From: Planctomycetota bacterium
GTDB taxonomy: Bacteria > Planctomycetota > Planctomycetia > Planctomycetales > Planctomycetaceae
DNA length: 6,554 bases
Direction of reading: 5' to 3'
NCBI GenBank assembly: GCA_027622115.1
Contig: JAQBZS010000428.1
Span: 1 to 6,554 of the forward strand
The position numbers were made by a program, and so were the translations under genes. This document shows, one piece after another, positions 1 through 6,512 of this stretch. The notes beneath the pieces were generated by a model that did not search any database, was not told where the DNA came from, and saw only the letters and a program-made list of their open reading frames with translations. Position 1 is the stretch's first letter. The number at the start of each line of letters is the position of its first letter.

Positions 1-1
1 T

Positions 2-35
2 CCGGCCTCAGTTTTTGCCGGGGTTTAGCGAGGCC
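2..35. repeat. Overlapping inverted repeats at the left edge
   Basis: Two mutually exclusive pairings are visible. CCGGC (2-6) can pair with GCCGG (17-21) around a T-rich loop. GGCCTC (4-9) can pair with GAGGCC (30-35), and GAGGCCTC (30-37) is itself a palindrome. No gene covers this stretch. It may be the end of a terminator of a gene to the left or part of a dispersed intergenic repeat together with the adjacent palindrome. The window starts here, so its full extent cannot be seen. Confidence 0.4.
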
Positions 36-38
36 TCC

Positions 39-58
39 AAAGGGTCAGACCCCTTTTT
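39..58 (+). terminator. GGGTCAGACCCC hairpin with T run (terminator-like or dispersed repeat)
   Basis: AAAGGG (39-44) pairs with CCCTTT (51-56) around a six-base loop, and the T run continues to 58. This is the shape of a short intrinsic terminator on the + strand, and would end transcription of a gene to the left. The core is also a near-perfect palindrome, GGGTC-A-GACCC plus one extra C. From memory, very similar sequences recur between genes in planctomycetes and some other bacteria, so this may instead be a dispersed repeat unit. Only one copy is in the window, so the sequence alone cannot decide. Confidence 0.45.
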
Positions 59-85
59 CAGATAGCTTCCACTAAAGGCAACCAC

Positions 86-2248
86 GTGACGCGGATACGC
101 CGAGAGACCACCGCCACCGCCATCACGATCTGCGGGGTGGTGATCGTGCTGGGTTGCACCGCCACGGTTTGGCCGTCGCTCGGAGCGTTGGGTTGGGGGA
201 TTCTGGCGGGGCTGGCCATCGTCGTGCTGGGGGCTATGCTGTTTCAGCGTCGCGTTTCAACCACCGAAGCCGACTTGGAAAATCGCAGTCAGGAATTGCG
301 GCACAAGCAGGGTCGCCTGGAAACCGATCAAGACCAGCTTGATGTCTTCCAACAGCAGATTCGTCGGCAATTGGACGAAGAAGCCGCCGCCTTGGAACAG
401 CGGGCTCGCGAATTGACCGAACGACTGGCCAATGTCGAGCAGTGGATGGAGTACCCACGATCCATTGTGCGGAGCGGCGCGGACGAAGTCGCTCAAGTAG
501 CATTGACCCAAAAGGACCAGCAAGTCCTCAAGTTGCTCGAAGTCGAATCCGAACGAGTCTTCGAATACGTCCGCACGAATCGATACACCGAGGACAACAA
601 GTTCAATGCGAAACTCGTGCGCGAGGACGTTCTGGATCTTATCCGACGCATTGCCCGCATTTATCGCCCTGAAATCGAAGACCCGTTGCTCGAAACCAGT
701 ATCGAGCAGATCGTCCGAGCCACCGGAAGAGCCACGTTTCATCTGCTGATTGCACTCGACCAACTGCCCATCAACGTCAAGGACTACAACCTGGCGAGCG
801 TTTATGGATATGTGCGGCAGTCCGTGAAGGCGTACGGTGTCTATCAGAAAGCGTCTCCGTACTTGAGCTTTTTGACTCGCGGGATGCATATTGGGCGGAT
901 TGCGGCCGGGGCGAATCCGCTGGTCGCCGGAGCGTGGTGGCTGGCCAGCGAATTGGGAAAACGGGGCGGCAAGGCGGCCGTCGATAAGCTCGTGCATCAA
1001 CAAGCGATTGGACTGCTGCACCAATTCGTGCGAATCGTGGGCTATGCGGTCGCCGAGGTGTACGGCGAGGATTTTCGTCACCGCGACCCCAACTGGATCT
1101 ATGGTGCCGAACTCGCATCAACGGCCAGTCGGTTTCCGCTGTCGCGAGAGAGCCTTGGGAAAGCACTTCGCGAAGTTTCATTACTCGATTTGCGCAACGA
1201 GTATGACCGCGTCTACTTGTATCGCTGTCTGGCCGAGCACAAATCGCCGGACATGAAATTGTCTCGACCGGCGAATCTTCCGACGGATCAGCAGCAGGAA
1301 GTCGCGACCCGACTGGAGTCGTTCCTCGGCCAGCACATCCACGGCAAGACGAAAGCCGTGCTCGACAAGTGGCACGAGGACGTCACGACGCGCTTCGACA
1401 TCCACGTCAACGCGGGCACGACGGCGGAACCGAGTTCTCTGCAAACGCGAGTGGAAGCTGCGGCTCGCACGGTGGCGGCTTTTCTACTGCACATCAAACA
1501 AATCGAACCGCAAGAACTGCCGGCGGTTCTCAACGGGCTGTCCTTCCTTCGCGGCCTCAATTCCGAGGAACGCGAGGCACTGTCGCGGGCCATTGAACAG
1601 GATCCGCCGGCCGAATTCGGCACGCCCGATCTCGATCCTACCGACACGTTGACCGACGAATTGCTGCAAGAACTTGGACGGCTGCAGGCCACCCACGGCG
1701 ACTTCGACCCCAACGTGGATCAGTTGCTGATCGAGGCCGGTGGGTATTTCCGTCGCGATTCCGCCGCGATGCGGGAATTGCTGGACGAACAGTATCGCGA
1801 TGTGGTGGCGCGGCGCGTGGCGGACGGGTCCGTGAAACGCTTGGACGGTGACGTGGCCCGAGCAATCCTGGAGTTTCAACTTCCGTCCGAAGAGATCCGA
1901 GCCATCTTTTCCAAGGTCGAACTTCAAACGCATCGAGCGGCAGAGGCGATCGACGAGCGAGTCTTTTTATTGTTGTCGGACCAGAGGCTCTTGGTGTTTT
2001 CAAGTGCGGATGCCGCAACCGCGCTGTGGCAGGCGGACGCAACTCACCCGGCAACCATGACGAGGGTTCGCGGCATCCTGATCGATGACTGTCGACTTGA
2101 AGGAGGTCGGTTGATCGCGGACGACGCGGACTCGACACATCGAATTGCCAACGAGACACCCGCCCGCGTCACAATTTCGGGCACACTGGGTGTCGCATTC
2201 GAAGGGCACTTTCAGGCGATTGTCGAGAGCGCTGCAATCGATCGATGA
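86..2248 (+). CDS. Membrane-anchored coiled-coil protein of unknown function
   Basis: I do not recognise a named family. The 720-residue protein begins with a short basic N-terminus and two hydrophobic segments (about 12-30 and 33-52) that form a hairpin. The basic RR pair at 55-56 suggests the rest is cytoplasmic. Residues about 57-118 are rich in E, Q, R and L and should form a coiled coil. Residues about 140-340 are helical with a Gly/Ala-rich hydrophobic patch (about 268-290, containing GANPLVAGAWW) and a conserved-looking AEVYGEDF; this loosely recalls the DUF697/YcjF type of domain, but I would not assign it. The C-terminus (about 620-712) is predicted beta-rich, and its FLLLSDQRLLVF resembles the first strands of bacterial PH-like domains. 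No catalytic motif or Walker box is seen. The start is GTG, with a weak AAAGG at 74-78 seven bases upstream. The stop overlaps the next gene by 4 bases, suggesting co-translation. The frame is certain, the function unknown. Confidence 0.9.
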   Translation: MTRIRRETTATAITICGVVIVLGCTATVWPSLGALGWGILAGLAIVVLGAMLFQRRVSTTEADLENRSQELRHKQGRLETDQDQLDVFQQQIRRQLDEEAAALEQRARELTERLANVEQWMEYPRSIVRSGADEVAQVALTQKDQQVLKLLEVESERVFEYVRTNRYTEDNKFNAKLVREDVLDLIRRIARIYRPEIEDPLLETSIEQIVRATGRATFHLLIALDQLPINVKDYNLASVYGYVRQSVKAYGVYQKASPYLSFLTRGMHIGRIAAGANPLVAGAWWLASELGKRGGKAAVDKLVHQQAIGLLHQFVRIVGYAVAEVYGEDFRHRDPNWIYGAELASTASRFPLSRESLGKALREVSLLDLRNEYDRVYLYRCLAEHKSPDMKLSRPANLPTDQQQEVATRLESFLGQHIHGKTKAVLDKWHEDVTTRFDIHVNAGTTAEPSSLQTRVEAAARTVAAFLLHIKQIEPQELPAVLNGLSFLRGLNSEEREALSRAIEQDPPAEFGTPDLDPTDTLTDELLQELGRLQATHGDFDPNVDQLLIEAGGYFRRDSAAMRELLDEQYRDVVARRVADGSVKRLDGDVARAILEFQLPSEEIRAIFSKVELQTHRAAEAIDERVFLLLSDQRLLVFSSADAATALWQADATHPATMTRVRGILIDDCRLEGGRLIADDADSTHRIANETPARVTISGTLGVAFEGHFQAIVESAAIDR

Positions 2249-3513
2249 TGATGTTGCCGACGGCCAATGACGATTCGATTGAACGACGACCAACCGACTT
2301 TGCGGATTTCGAGGAGGTGCGGTTGGAAGCTGCGGATGTCCTCGGGCGAGGCCTCGTCGATATCGACAATATCACCGCTTGGATTGCACAACTTGGAAAG
2401 TCGCTCATGAAGACCGCTCGAATTGCCGGACTGCCTCCGTTCTTCACACACGTGATCGGGTCGCTGCCGCGTCCTCTTGCTGTTCGGCAATTGTTGCTAC
2501 GCCGAAGCGAATTTCATCCGGACCACTTCCAACAACTGCTGAACGACTACGTGCGGTTCGCGATTCGGTTGCAGGAACAGGCTGGGTTGGATGTCGTCAG
2601 CGACGGCGAATGGCGTCGCTCGCAATACATTCGCGAGTTTCTGGATCGCATCGGCGGGTTCGAACGGTGCCGAAAATTCGAGCATCAGGGCGAAGTCAAA
2701 TTCACGGACGTTGTGGTTCGCAAAATCCCCAAAGCGGATCCGGTGTTTGCCGAAGACGCGCGGTTCCTGGTTGAGAACACGGATCGAATCACCAAGTTCG
2801 CGTTGCCGAGTCCGTTTCTCATCGCCGTGCGGAATTGGCATGAAGACTACAGCCGCGACGCCTATCCCACGCTGCAACATTTGCTCAACGACTTGGCGGA
2901 GATTCTACGCCGCGAAGCCGAAGCTCTGGTGGCTGCGGGCGTGGACATCATTCAGCTCGACGACCCGGCCTTGACGTATTTCTGTGACGAGCGATTGACG
3001 TCCGGCGCGTTCATTCACGACGAACGCCTGCGTCGCGAATGGGACATCGACCGGCAGTTTCCGGAAGCTGCAACCGCCATCAATCATGTTGTCGATGGAC
3101 TCGACGCGAGCGTGCATCTGCACTGCTGCCACAGCGTCTACAAACGTCAAAGCGACGTGGTCGGTGATTACAAGCCCATTTTGCCGCGATTGGCGGATGT
3201 GCGTGTCGACCAAGTGAATCTGGAATTCGCCTACCCGCAAACGGGTGACGTCGGTGACCTGGAATTGCTGCCGGATCACCTGAGTGTGGGAATGGGCGTG
3301 GTGGACGTTCGCAGCGATGCGTTCCAGACCGTGGACGAAATCGAAGCGATCGGATCCGCCGGCGCGGCGATCATTTCGCCGAATCGCATCGCCCTGAACC
3401 CAGACTGCGGCTTCGCTCCGGATTCCGGCGAACCGCCCACCATCGACGAAGCCTTTACGAAGCTCAGCCGCCTGGTCGAGGCGGCACACCGACTGAGAGA
3501 CAAGATCTCGTAG
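2245..3513 (+). CDS. MetE-like zinc-dependent methyltransferase, short (core) form
   Basis: Belongs to the cobalamin-independent methionine synthase C-terminal family (Meth_synt_2; UROD/MetE-like barrel), which moves a methyl or alkyl group to or from a zinc-bound thiol. Visible motifs: THVIGSLPRP (68-77), SDGEWRR (119-125), IQLDDPAL (236-243), HLHCCHS (291-297), NLEFA (325-329) and NPDCGF (385-390). By alignment with MetE, the zinc ligands are H293, C295, E327 and C388, all present. Full-length MetE is about 750 residues; this protein has only the catalytic half, as in core-MetE enzymes that take methyl groups from corrinoid donors and in epoxyalkane:coenzyme M transferases. Substrate is therefore uncertain, though homocysteine is likeliest. 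The first ATG overlaps the preceding stop (ATGA), but homology begins only near residue 60. ATG at 2407 (residue 55), with GGAAAG six bases upstream, would give 368 residues, a more usual length. Cytosolic; no signal peptide. Confidence 0.9.
   Translation: MMMLPTANDDSIERRPTDFADFEEVRLEAADVLGRGLVDIDNITAWIAQLGKSLMKTARIAGLPPFFTHVIGSLPRPLAVRQLLLRRSEFHPDHFQQLLNDYVRFAIRLQEQAGLDVVSDGEWRRSQYIREFLDRIGGFERCRKFEHQGEVKFTDVVVRKIPKADPVFAEDARFLVENTDRITKFALPSPFLIAVRNWHEDYSRDAYPTLQHLLNDLAEILRREAEALVAAGVDIIQLDDPALTYFCDERLTSGAFIHDERLRREWDIDRQFPEAATAINHVVDGLDASVHLHCCHSVYKRQSDVVGDYKPILPRLADVRVDQVNLEFAYPQTGDVGDLELLPDHLSVGMGVVDVRSDAFQTVDEIEAIGSAGAAIISPNRIALNPDCGFAPDSGEPPTIDEAFTKLSRLVEAAHRLRDKIS
2395..2400 (+). promoter_or_regulatory. 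Ribosome binding site for an alternative internal start of the MetE-like gene
   Basis: GGAAAG lies six bases before ATG 2407, which opens the MetE-like homology almost directly (MKTARIAGLPP, then THVIGSLPRP). The upstream ATG at 2245 has no comparable Shine-Dalgarno match and would depend on coupling with the preceding gene. A second purine-rich match, GAGGAGGT at 2311-2318, lies four bases before an in-frame TTG (2323), but it may simply encode Glu-Glu-Val. Confidence 0.4.
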
Positions 3514-3640
3514 GAAGTTCGTTGCAGCGACTGGTTGCAGTCAAGGACCGCAGATTGCCGTGGACATCACGAACGCGATGACTTCGTCGAATCAATGAGT
3601 CGTGCGAGATACTCTCCGCAAAATGATGTCGCAACGAGAG

Positions 3641-3668
3641 GCGACGAATTCGCGAAGCACGTTATGAT
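3641..3668 (+). promoter_or_regulatory. Candidate sigma-70-type promoter for the LarA-like gene
   Basis: TATGAT (3663-3668) matches the -10 consensus at five of six positions. The -35 is weak: GCGACG (3641-3646) with a 16-base spacer matches only the central GAC of TTGACA. Transcription would start near 3675, leaving a leader of about 35 bases. The position, in the only sizeable gap before this gene, supports the call; the poor -35 weakens it. Confidence 0.35.
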
Positions 3669-3698
3669 CGTCCCTCAATTCAGCGTGTTGACCGATTT

Positions 3699-3704
3699 GA
3701 GGAG
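3699..3704 (+). promoter_or_regulatory. Strong Shine-Dalgarno site deciding a GTG start
   Basis: GAGGAG sits six bases before GTG 3711 and decides that start over the in-frame ATG at 3729. It is the best ribosome binding site directly preceding a gene start in the window. Confidence 0.75.
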
Positions 3705-3710
3705 TGATTT

Positions 3711-4955
3711 GTGACGATAGCGAAGTCCATGGATATCCACTTGGCGTACGGCAACGGGCGGGAGTTTACCTGCGCCATTGATGCGGAGCGTGTGGCCGTT
3801 GCCTTCAGCGGTCCGGCTCCGAATCCGGAATACCGCGAGCAACTCAGGAAGCAACTCGGTCAGCCGCTCGACTTTCCCGCGCTGCATTTGTCCGTGATTC
3901 CCGAAGATCGCGTCACCATTGCGTTGGACCAAAACACTCCGTGCGTGGCTGGCTTGATTGCGGAGATCTGGCGGGTTCTCGAAAACCGCGGTGTCCCGGT
4001 GGGTAACGTCACCATTGTGCAGGCGGTCGGTGATACGACCGCGGCGGCCACCACGGACCCGCGGGCGGAGATCGCCGAGGACGATCGCGAATCGATGCAC
4101 TGGGTGATTCACGATCCGGCTGGAAAAGATCGTTGCAGCTATTTGGCGACCACCAACCACGGAGAACGCGTTTATCTCGCCAACGAAGTCGTCCATGCGG
4201 ATATCGTGATTACCGTCGGCACGGTGGGTTATGACCCGCTGCTGGGATTTCGCGGGACGAACAGCGTGTTGTATCCCGGATTGGCCTCGGCGGATTCTCT
4301 GGCCAAAACCCGAGGCCAGGCGCAGCGCGAGTTGGAGCCCGAGGACGAACGACCGCTGCGACAGACGATCGACGAAGTTTCCTGGTTGCTGGGGAATCAG
4401 TTCAGCGTGCAGGTCGTGCCGTCGACCGGAGGCGGCATTAGCGACGTGTTGGCTGGTGCGTCGGACGCCGTGTTCAAGCGAGGTTGCGAAGTCTGGAAAG
4501 AACGCTGGCTGCTGGATCTGGACGAACGTGTGGACAACGTCGTGTTGGCGATGGATGTTCCGGCGGCCGAGACGAGTTGGCAGTTGATCGGGGCTGTGAT
4601 GGAGTCCGCGTGTCGGATCGTTTCCAGCGACGGCCGCATTGTGGTGTTGAGCGACGCAGCGATGGATCTGAGTGAAGGATTTCAAATTGTGCGTGGATGC
4701 CCGGATGCTCGCGATGCCTTCAAGCCGTTGCGATTGGAGACACCCGCGGACGTCGTCCCCGCGACACAGTGGGCCAATGCCGTGGATTGGGCACGCGTGT
4801 ATTTGCTCAGCGGCCTGGACGCCGATGTGGTCGAGGATCTCTTTGCCACGCCGGTGGATTCGCCGGACGAAATTCGACGCTTATTGCGAAACGGCGGCGA
4901 CTGTGCGTTCATCGCGGCCGCTCAAAATGGTTACGCTCGGGTACGATCGGACTGA
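3711..4955 (+). CDS. LarA-fold (lactate racemase-like, DUF2088) protein with altered cofactor site
   Basis: The 414-residue length and layout match the nickel-dependent lactate racemase family. Visible landmarks: an early AYGNG (12-16), DRVTIALDQNTP (66-77), where LarA has its DKVAIVVSD-like strand, IHD (133-135) at the usual NHD position, GERVYLANEVVHAD (151-164) corresponding to GTPVWVNKEVAEAD, the segment GFRG...YPG (179-190) aligning with GFSGGRK...LPG, and a C-terminal GGGISDVLAGASDAVF (240-255) resembling the family's second-domain loop. In LarA a lysine in the GFSGGRK segment binds the pyridinium nickel-pincer cofactor covalently and histidines ligate nickel or act in catalysis. Here the lysine position is S185, the PH region before it reads GYDP (173-176), and the THR motif is replaced by VGDTT (106-110). 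A classical racemase activity is therefore doubtful. No larB, larC or larE lies nearby. GTG start with a strong ribosome binding site. Cytosolic; probably co-transcribed with the downstream membrane protein gene. Confidence 0.8.
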   Translation: MTIAKSMDIHLAYGNGREFTCAIDAERVAVAFSGPAPNPEYREQLRKQLGQPLDFPALHLSVIPEDRVTIALDQNTPCVAGLIAEIWRVLENRGVPVGNVTIVQAVGDTTAAATTDPRAEIAEDDRESMHWVIHDPAGKDRCSYLATTNHGERVYLANEVVHADIVITVGTVGYDPLLGFRGTNSVLYPGLASADSLAKTRGQAQRELEPEDERPLRQTIDEVSWLLGNQFSVQVVPSTGGGISDVLAGASDAVFKRGCEVWKERWLLDLDERVDNVVLAMDVPAAETSWQLIGAVMESACRIVSSDGRIVVLSDAAMDLSEGFQIVRGCPDARDAFKPLRLETPADVVPATQWANAVDWARVYLLSGLDADVVEDLFATPVDSPDEIRRLLRNGGDCAFIAAAQNGYARVRSD

Positions 4956-5008
4956 GACCCAGTGGGCTGCTTTCCAGATTCGTACACGATTGAGAGCGAA
5001 AGACACGC

Positions 5009-6358
5009 ATGGACGATCACGTGTTGAGCCAACCCCTGCGATGGAAACGAACGTTTCATTGGCTGCACATGTGCCGCGCGTTCCGCATCGCGCTGGACAT
5101 TCGCAAGTTGCTGCTGTTGATCGTCGGCATTGGGCTGATCGACTTGGGCAACCACACGACCGCGATCTTGTTCCCCGTAGAACCGTCGAAAAACAGCGTC
5201 GTGAACAGCACGATCTTGACGCGTTACGACAGCGATTTCGTGCATTGGAACAGCGGCGAATTGGCCACCGATAAAACAGTCGCGGAAGTCGTCGGTGACT
5301 TCCCGGTTCACCCGGGCGACACGCTGTTGCAAGCCGTCAGCAATTGGCCGGTGGTTCTACGACCGTTTCGCGAATTCGTGGCACCGGCGGCTCGGCTACT
5401 TGGTCACGATCAGACCTGGATGGGTGTGCTGGATGCCCTGTTTCGCTTGCTGTGGTCGATCATCATTTGGTCGCTAGTGGCCGGCGCGGTGACTCGCATG
5501 GCGGCCGTCGAGTTTGCGAACGACGAGCGATCCAAAGTCCTCTCGGCCGTGTGGTTTGCGGTGACGCGATTCCCGGCCTACGCGATCGCGTTGCTCGTCC
5601 CCACGCTGGTTGTGTTGTTGTTGTGGTTGGCTGGGTTTGTCGGCGGGCTGATGGGTCGGATTGGCGGAATTGGAGACGTGACGGTCGCGATTCTGTACCC
5701 GATCGGCATGGTGTTGTCGCTGATCATGACACTCATCGTGATGGGCATGGCAATTGGTTGGCCGCTGATGATCGCCGCGGTCAGCACGGACGACACCGAT
5801 GGATTCGATGCGTTCAGCCGAGCGTTCAGCCACATCTACAACCGGCCGTGGAATTACCTTTGGAATGTGATCATCGCGCTGACGTATGGTTCGGCGGTGA
5901 TCCTGTTTGTCGGGATGTTCGGGACACTGGTGGTCCATTTCACCGACCTCAGCGTCGGTTCGGGAACCGGCCAAGATCGCATGACACAAATGCAGGCCGA
6001 GGCGCCGATTTTCCGGGTCACGCAACCGCGTTCCGTTGCGGCCAAGACCGATGTTGGCAAGATCGATGCCGCCAAGTCCGTCGCCGTCGATGCGCCCGTC
6101 GATGCGGGGAGCGATTCGGAATTGGAAACAGTCGAAGTCTCCGCGATCTCCGTGATGTTCACGAGCTTGTGGCTGCGACTGTGGTGCGGGCTGATGGTCG
6201 CGTTCGTTTTCAGCTATTTCTGGTCCGCGTCGACGATCAACTTCTTCCTGCTTCGGCAGAGTGACGACGGTGCTCCACTGACGACCATCGCTCAAGACGA
6301 TCCGGACGACGACGAGCCGCTGCCCGCGGCAAGCGAGGAACTACCAAGTCGGGGGTAG
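5009..6358 (+). CDS. Six-helix inner-membrane protein of unknown function
   Basis: I do not recognise a characterised homologue; similar proteins are, to my knowledge, annotated as hypothetical in planctomycetes. The 449 residues contain about six membrane helices: 33-55, 140-162, 188-212, 225-257, 283-309 and 385-412. A basic N-terminus (RWKR, RIALDIRK) and charge distribution suggest both ends are cytoplasmic. The first external loop (about 57-138) is long and hydrophilic. Two cytoplasmic loops (163-187 and 258-282) look alike in outline: an acidic stretch followed by an amphipathic helix, as in DDTDGFDAFSRAFSHIYNRPW. The last external loop (311-384) is low in complexity, rich in Ala, Asp, Val and Lys. 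The C-terminal tail is very acidic (DDPDDDEP, 430-437). No transporter or enzyme signature is visible. ATG 5009 has only a weak GAAAG six bases upstream. It begins 53 bases after the LarA-like gene, with no terminator seen between them. Confidence 0.88.
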   Translation: MDDHVLSQPLRWKRTFHWLHMCRAFRIALDIRKLLLLIVGIGLIDLGNHTTAILFPVEPSKNSVVNSTILTRYDSDFVHWNSGELATDKTVAEVVGDFPVHPGDTLLQAVSNWPVVLRPFREFVAPAARLLGHDQTWMGVLDALFRLLWSIIIWSLVAGAVTRMAAVEFANDERSKVLSAVWFAVTRFPAYAIALLVPTLVVLLLWLAGFVGGLMGRIGGIGDVTVAILYPIGMVLSLIMTLIVMGMAIGWPLMIAAVSTDDTDGFDAFSRAFSHIYNRPWNYLWNVIIALTYGSAVILFVGMFGTLVVHFTDLSVGSGTGQDRMTQMQAEAPIFRVTQPRSVAAKTDVGKIDAAKSVAVDAPVDAGSDSELETVEVSAISVMFTSLWLRLWCGLMVAFVFSYFWSASTINFFLLRQSDDGAPLTTIAQDDPDDDEPLPAASEELPSRG

Positions 6359-6382
6359 AAACTGGGGCTTACGTATTTCAGA

Positions 6383-6423
6383 TTTGGCGGGTGTTCGACG
6401 TGGAATTCACCAACAACGCCAAG
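6383..6423 (+). other. Imperfect stem-loop downstream of the membrane protein gene
   Basis: TTGGCG (6384-6389) pairs with CGCCAA (6417-6422), extended by a T-G pair at 6383/6423. Inside it, GGTG (6390-6393) pairs with CACC (6408-6411) and TTC (6394-6396) with GAA (6403-6405), with two unpaired bases and a five-base bulge on the 3' side. It starts 25 bases after the stop codon and is not followed by a T run, so it is not a standard intrinsic terminator. It could protect the transcript's 3' end or act as a weak terminator. Confidence 0.35.
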
Positions 6424-6484
6424 CGGTCTTGTCGCATTCCATCAAAAGCCCTAACACAGCCCGCACCACCGACCAGAGCGCTGG

Positions 6485-6512
6485 CTAGGGTGTTGAAAAT
6501 CTGGGATTGACC
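6485..6512. mobile_element. Possible terminal inverted repeat of an insertion sequence (partial)
   Basis: CTAG (6485-6488) is followed by GGTGTTGAAAATCTGG. Tips of the form GG(C/T)TGTTGAAAA are, from memory, common at ends of several DDE insertion-sequence families (IS1182, IS4/IS5 types), and CTAG is a typical palindromic target for some of them. No transposase is in the window; the body would have to lie to the right. No matching inverted copy is present here, so this rests on resemblance only. Confidence 0.25.

Larger units (their letters stand above)
3514..3710 (+). other. Intergenic gap separating the two gene pairs
   Basis: This 197-base stretch has no open frame that looks coding. It holds a small five-base-pair hairpin (GACTG-gttg-CAGTC, 3529-3542) without a T run, a candidate promoter near 3641-3668, and the ribosome binding site of the next gene. 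No SAM, B12 or other riboswitch pattern was recognised. It most likely marks the end of one transcription unit and the start of another. Confidence 0.5.

Noticed and set aside
257..1081. Long open frame on the - strand opposite the coiled-coil gene
   Set aside because: It is the antisense shadow of a well-supported + strand gene, with no ribosome binding site or recognisable protein features.
3529..3542. GACTG-gttg-CAGTC hairpin as a terminator after the MetE-like gene
   Set aside because: Only five base pairs and no following T run; too weak to call.
3514..3710. SAM or cobalamin riboswitch near the MetE-like gene
   Set aside because: The gap lies downstream of that gene and shows no recognisable conserved core of either class; no leader long enough exists upstream of it.
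3675..4685. 336-codon open frame on the - strand opposite the LarA-like gene
   Set aside because: The + strand product has clear family motifs; the antisense product is His/Arg/Gln-rich with no domain pattern, as expected of a shadow frame in GC-rich DNA.
5344..6264. 306-codon open frame on the + strand inside the membrane protein gene
   Set aside because: Its product is Arg/Gly/Asp-rich with no domain pattern, while the overlapping frame encodes clear membrane helices.
5474..6295. 273-codon open frame on the - strand opposite the membrane protein gene
   Set aside because: The product is rich in Arg, His, Asp and Gln with no fold signature; a shadow frame.
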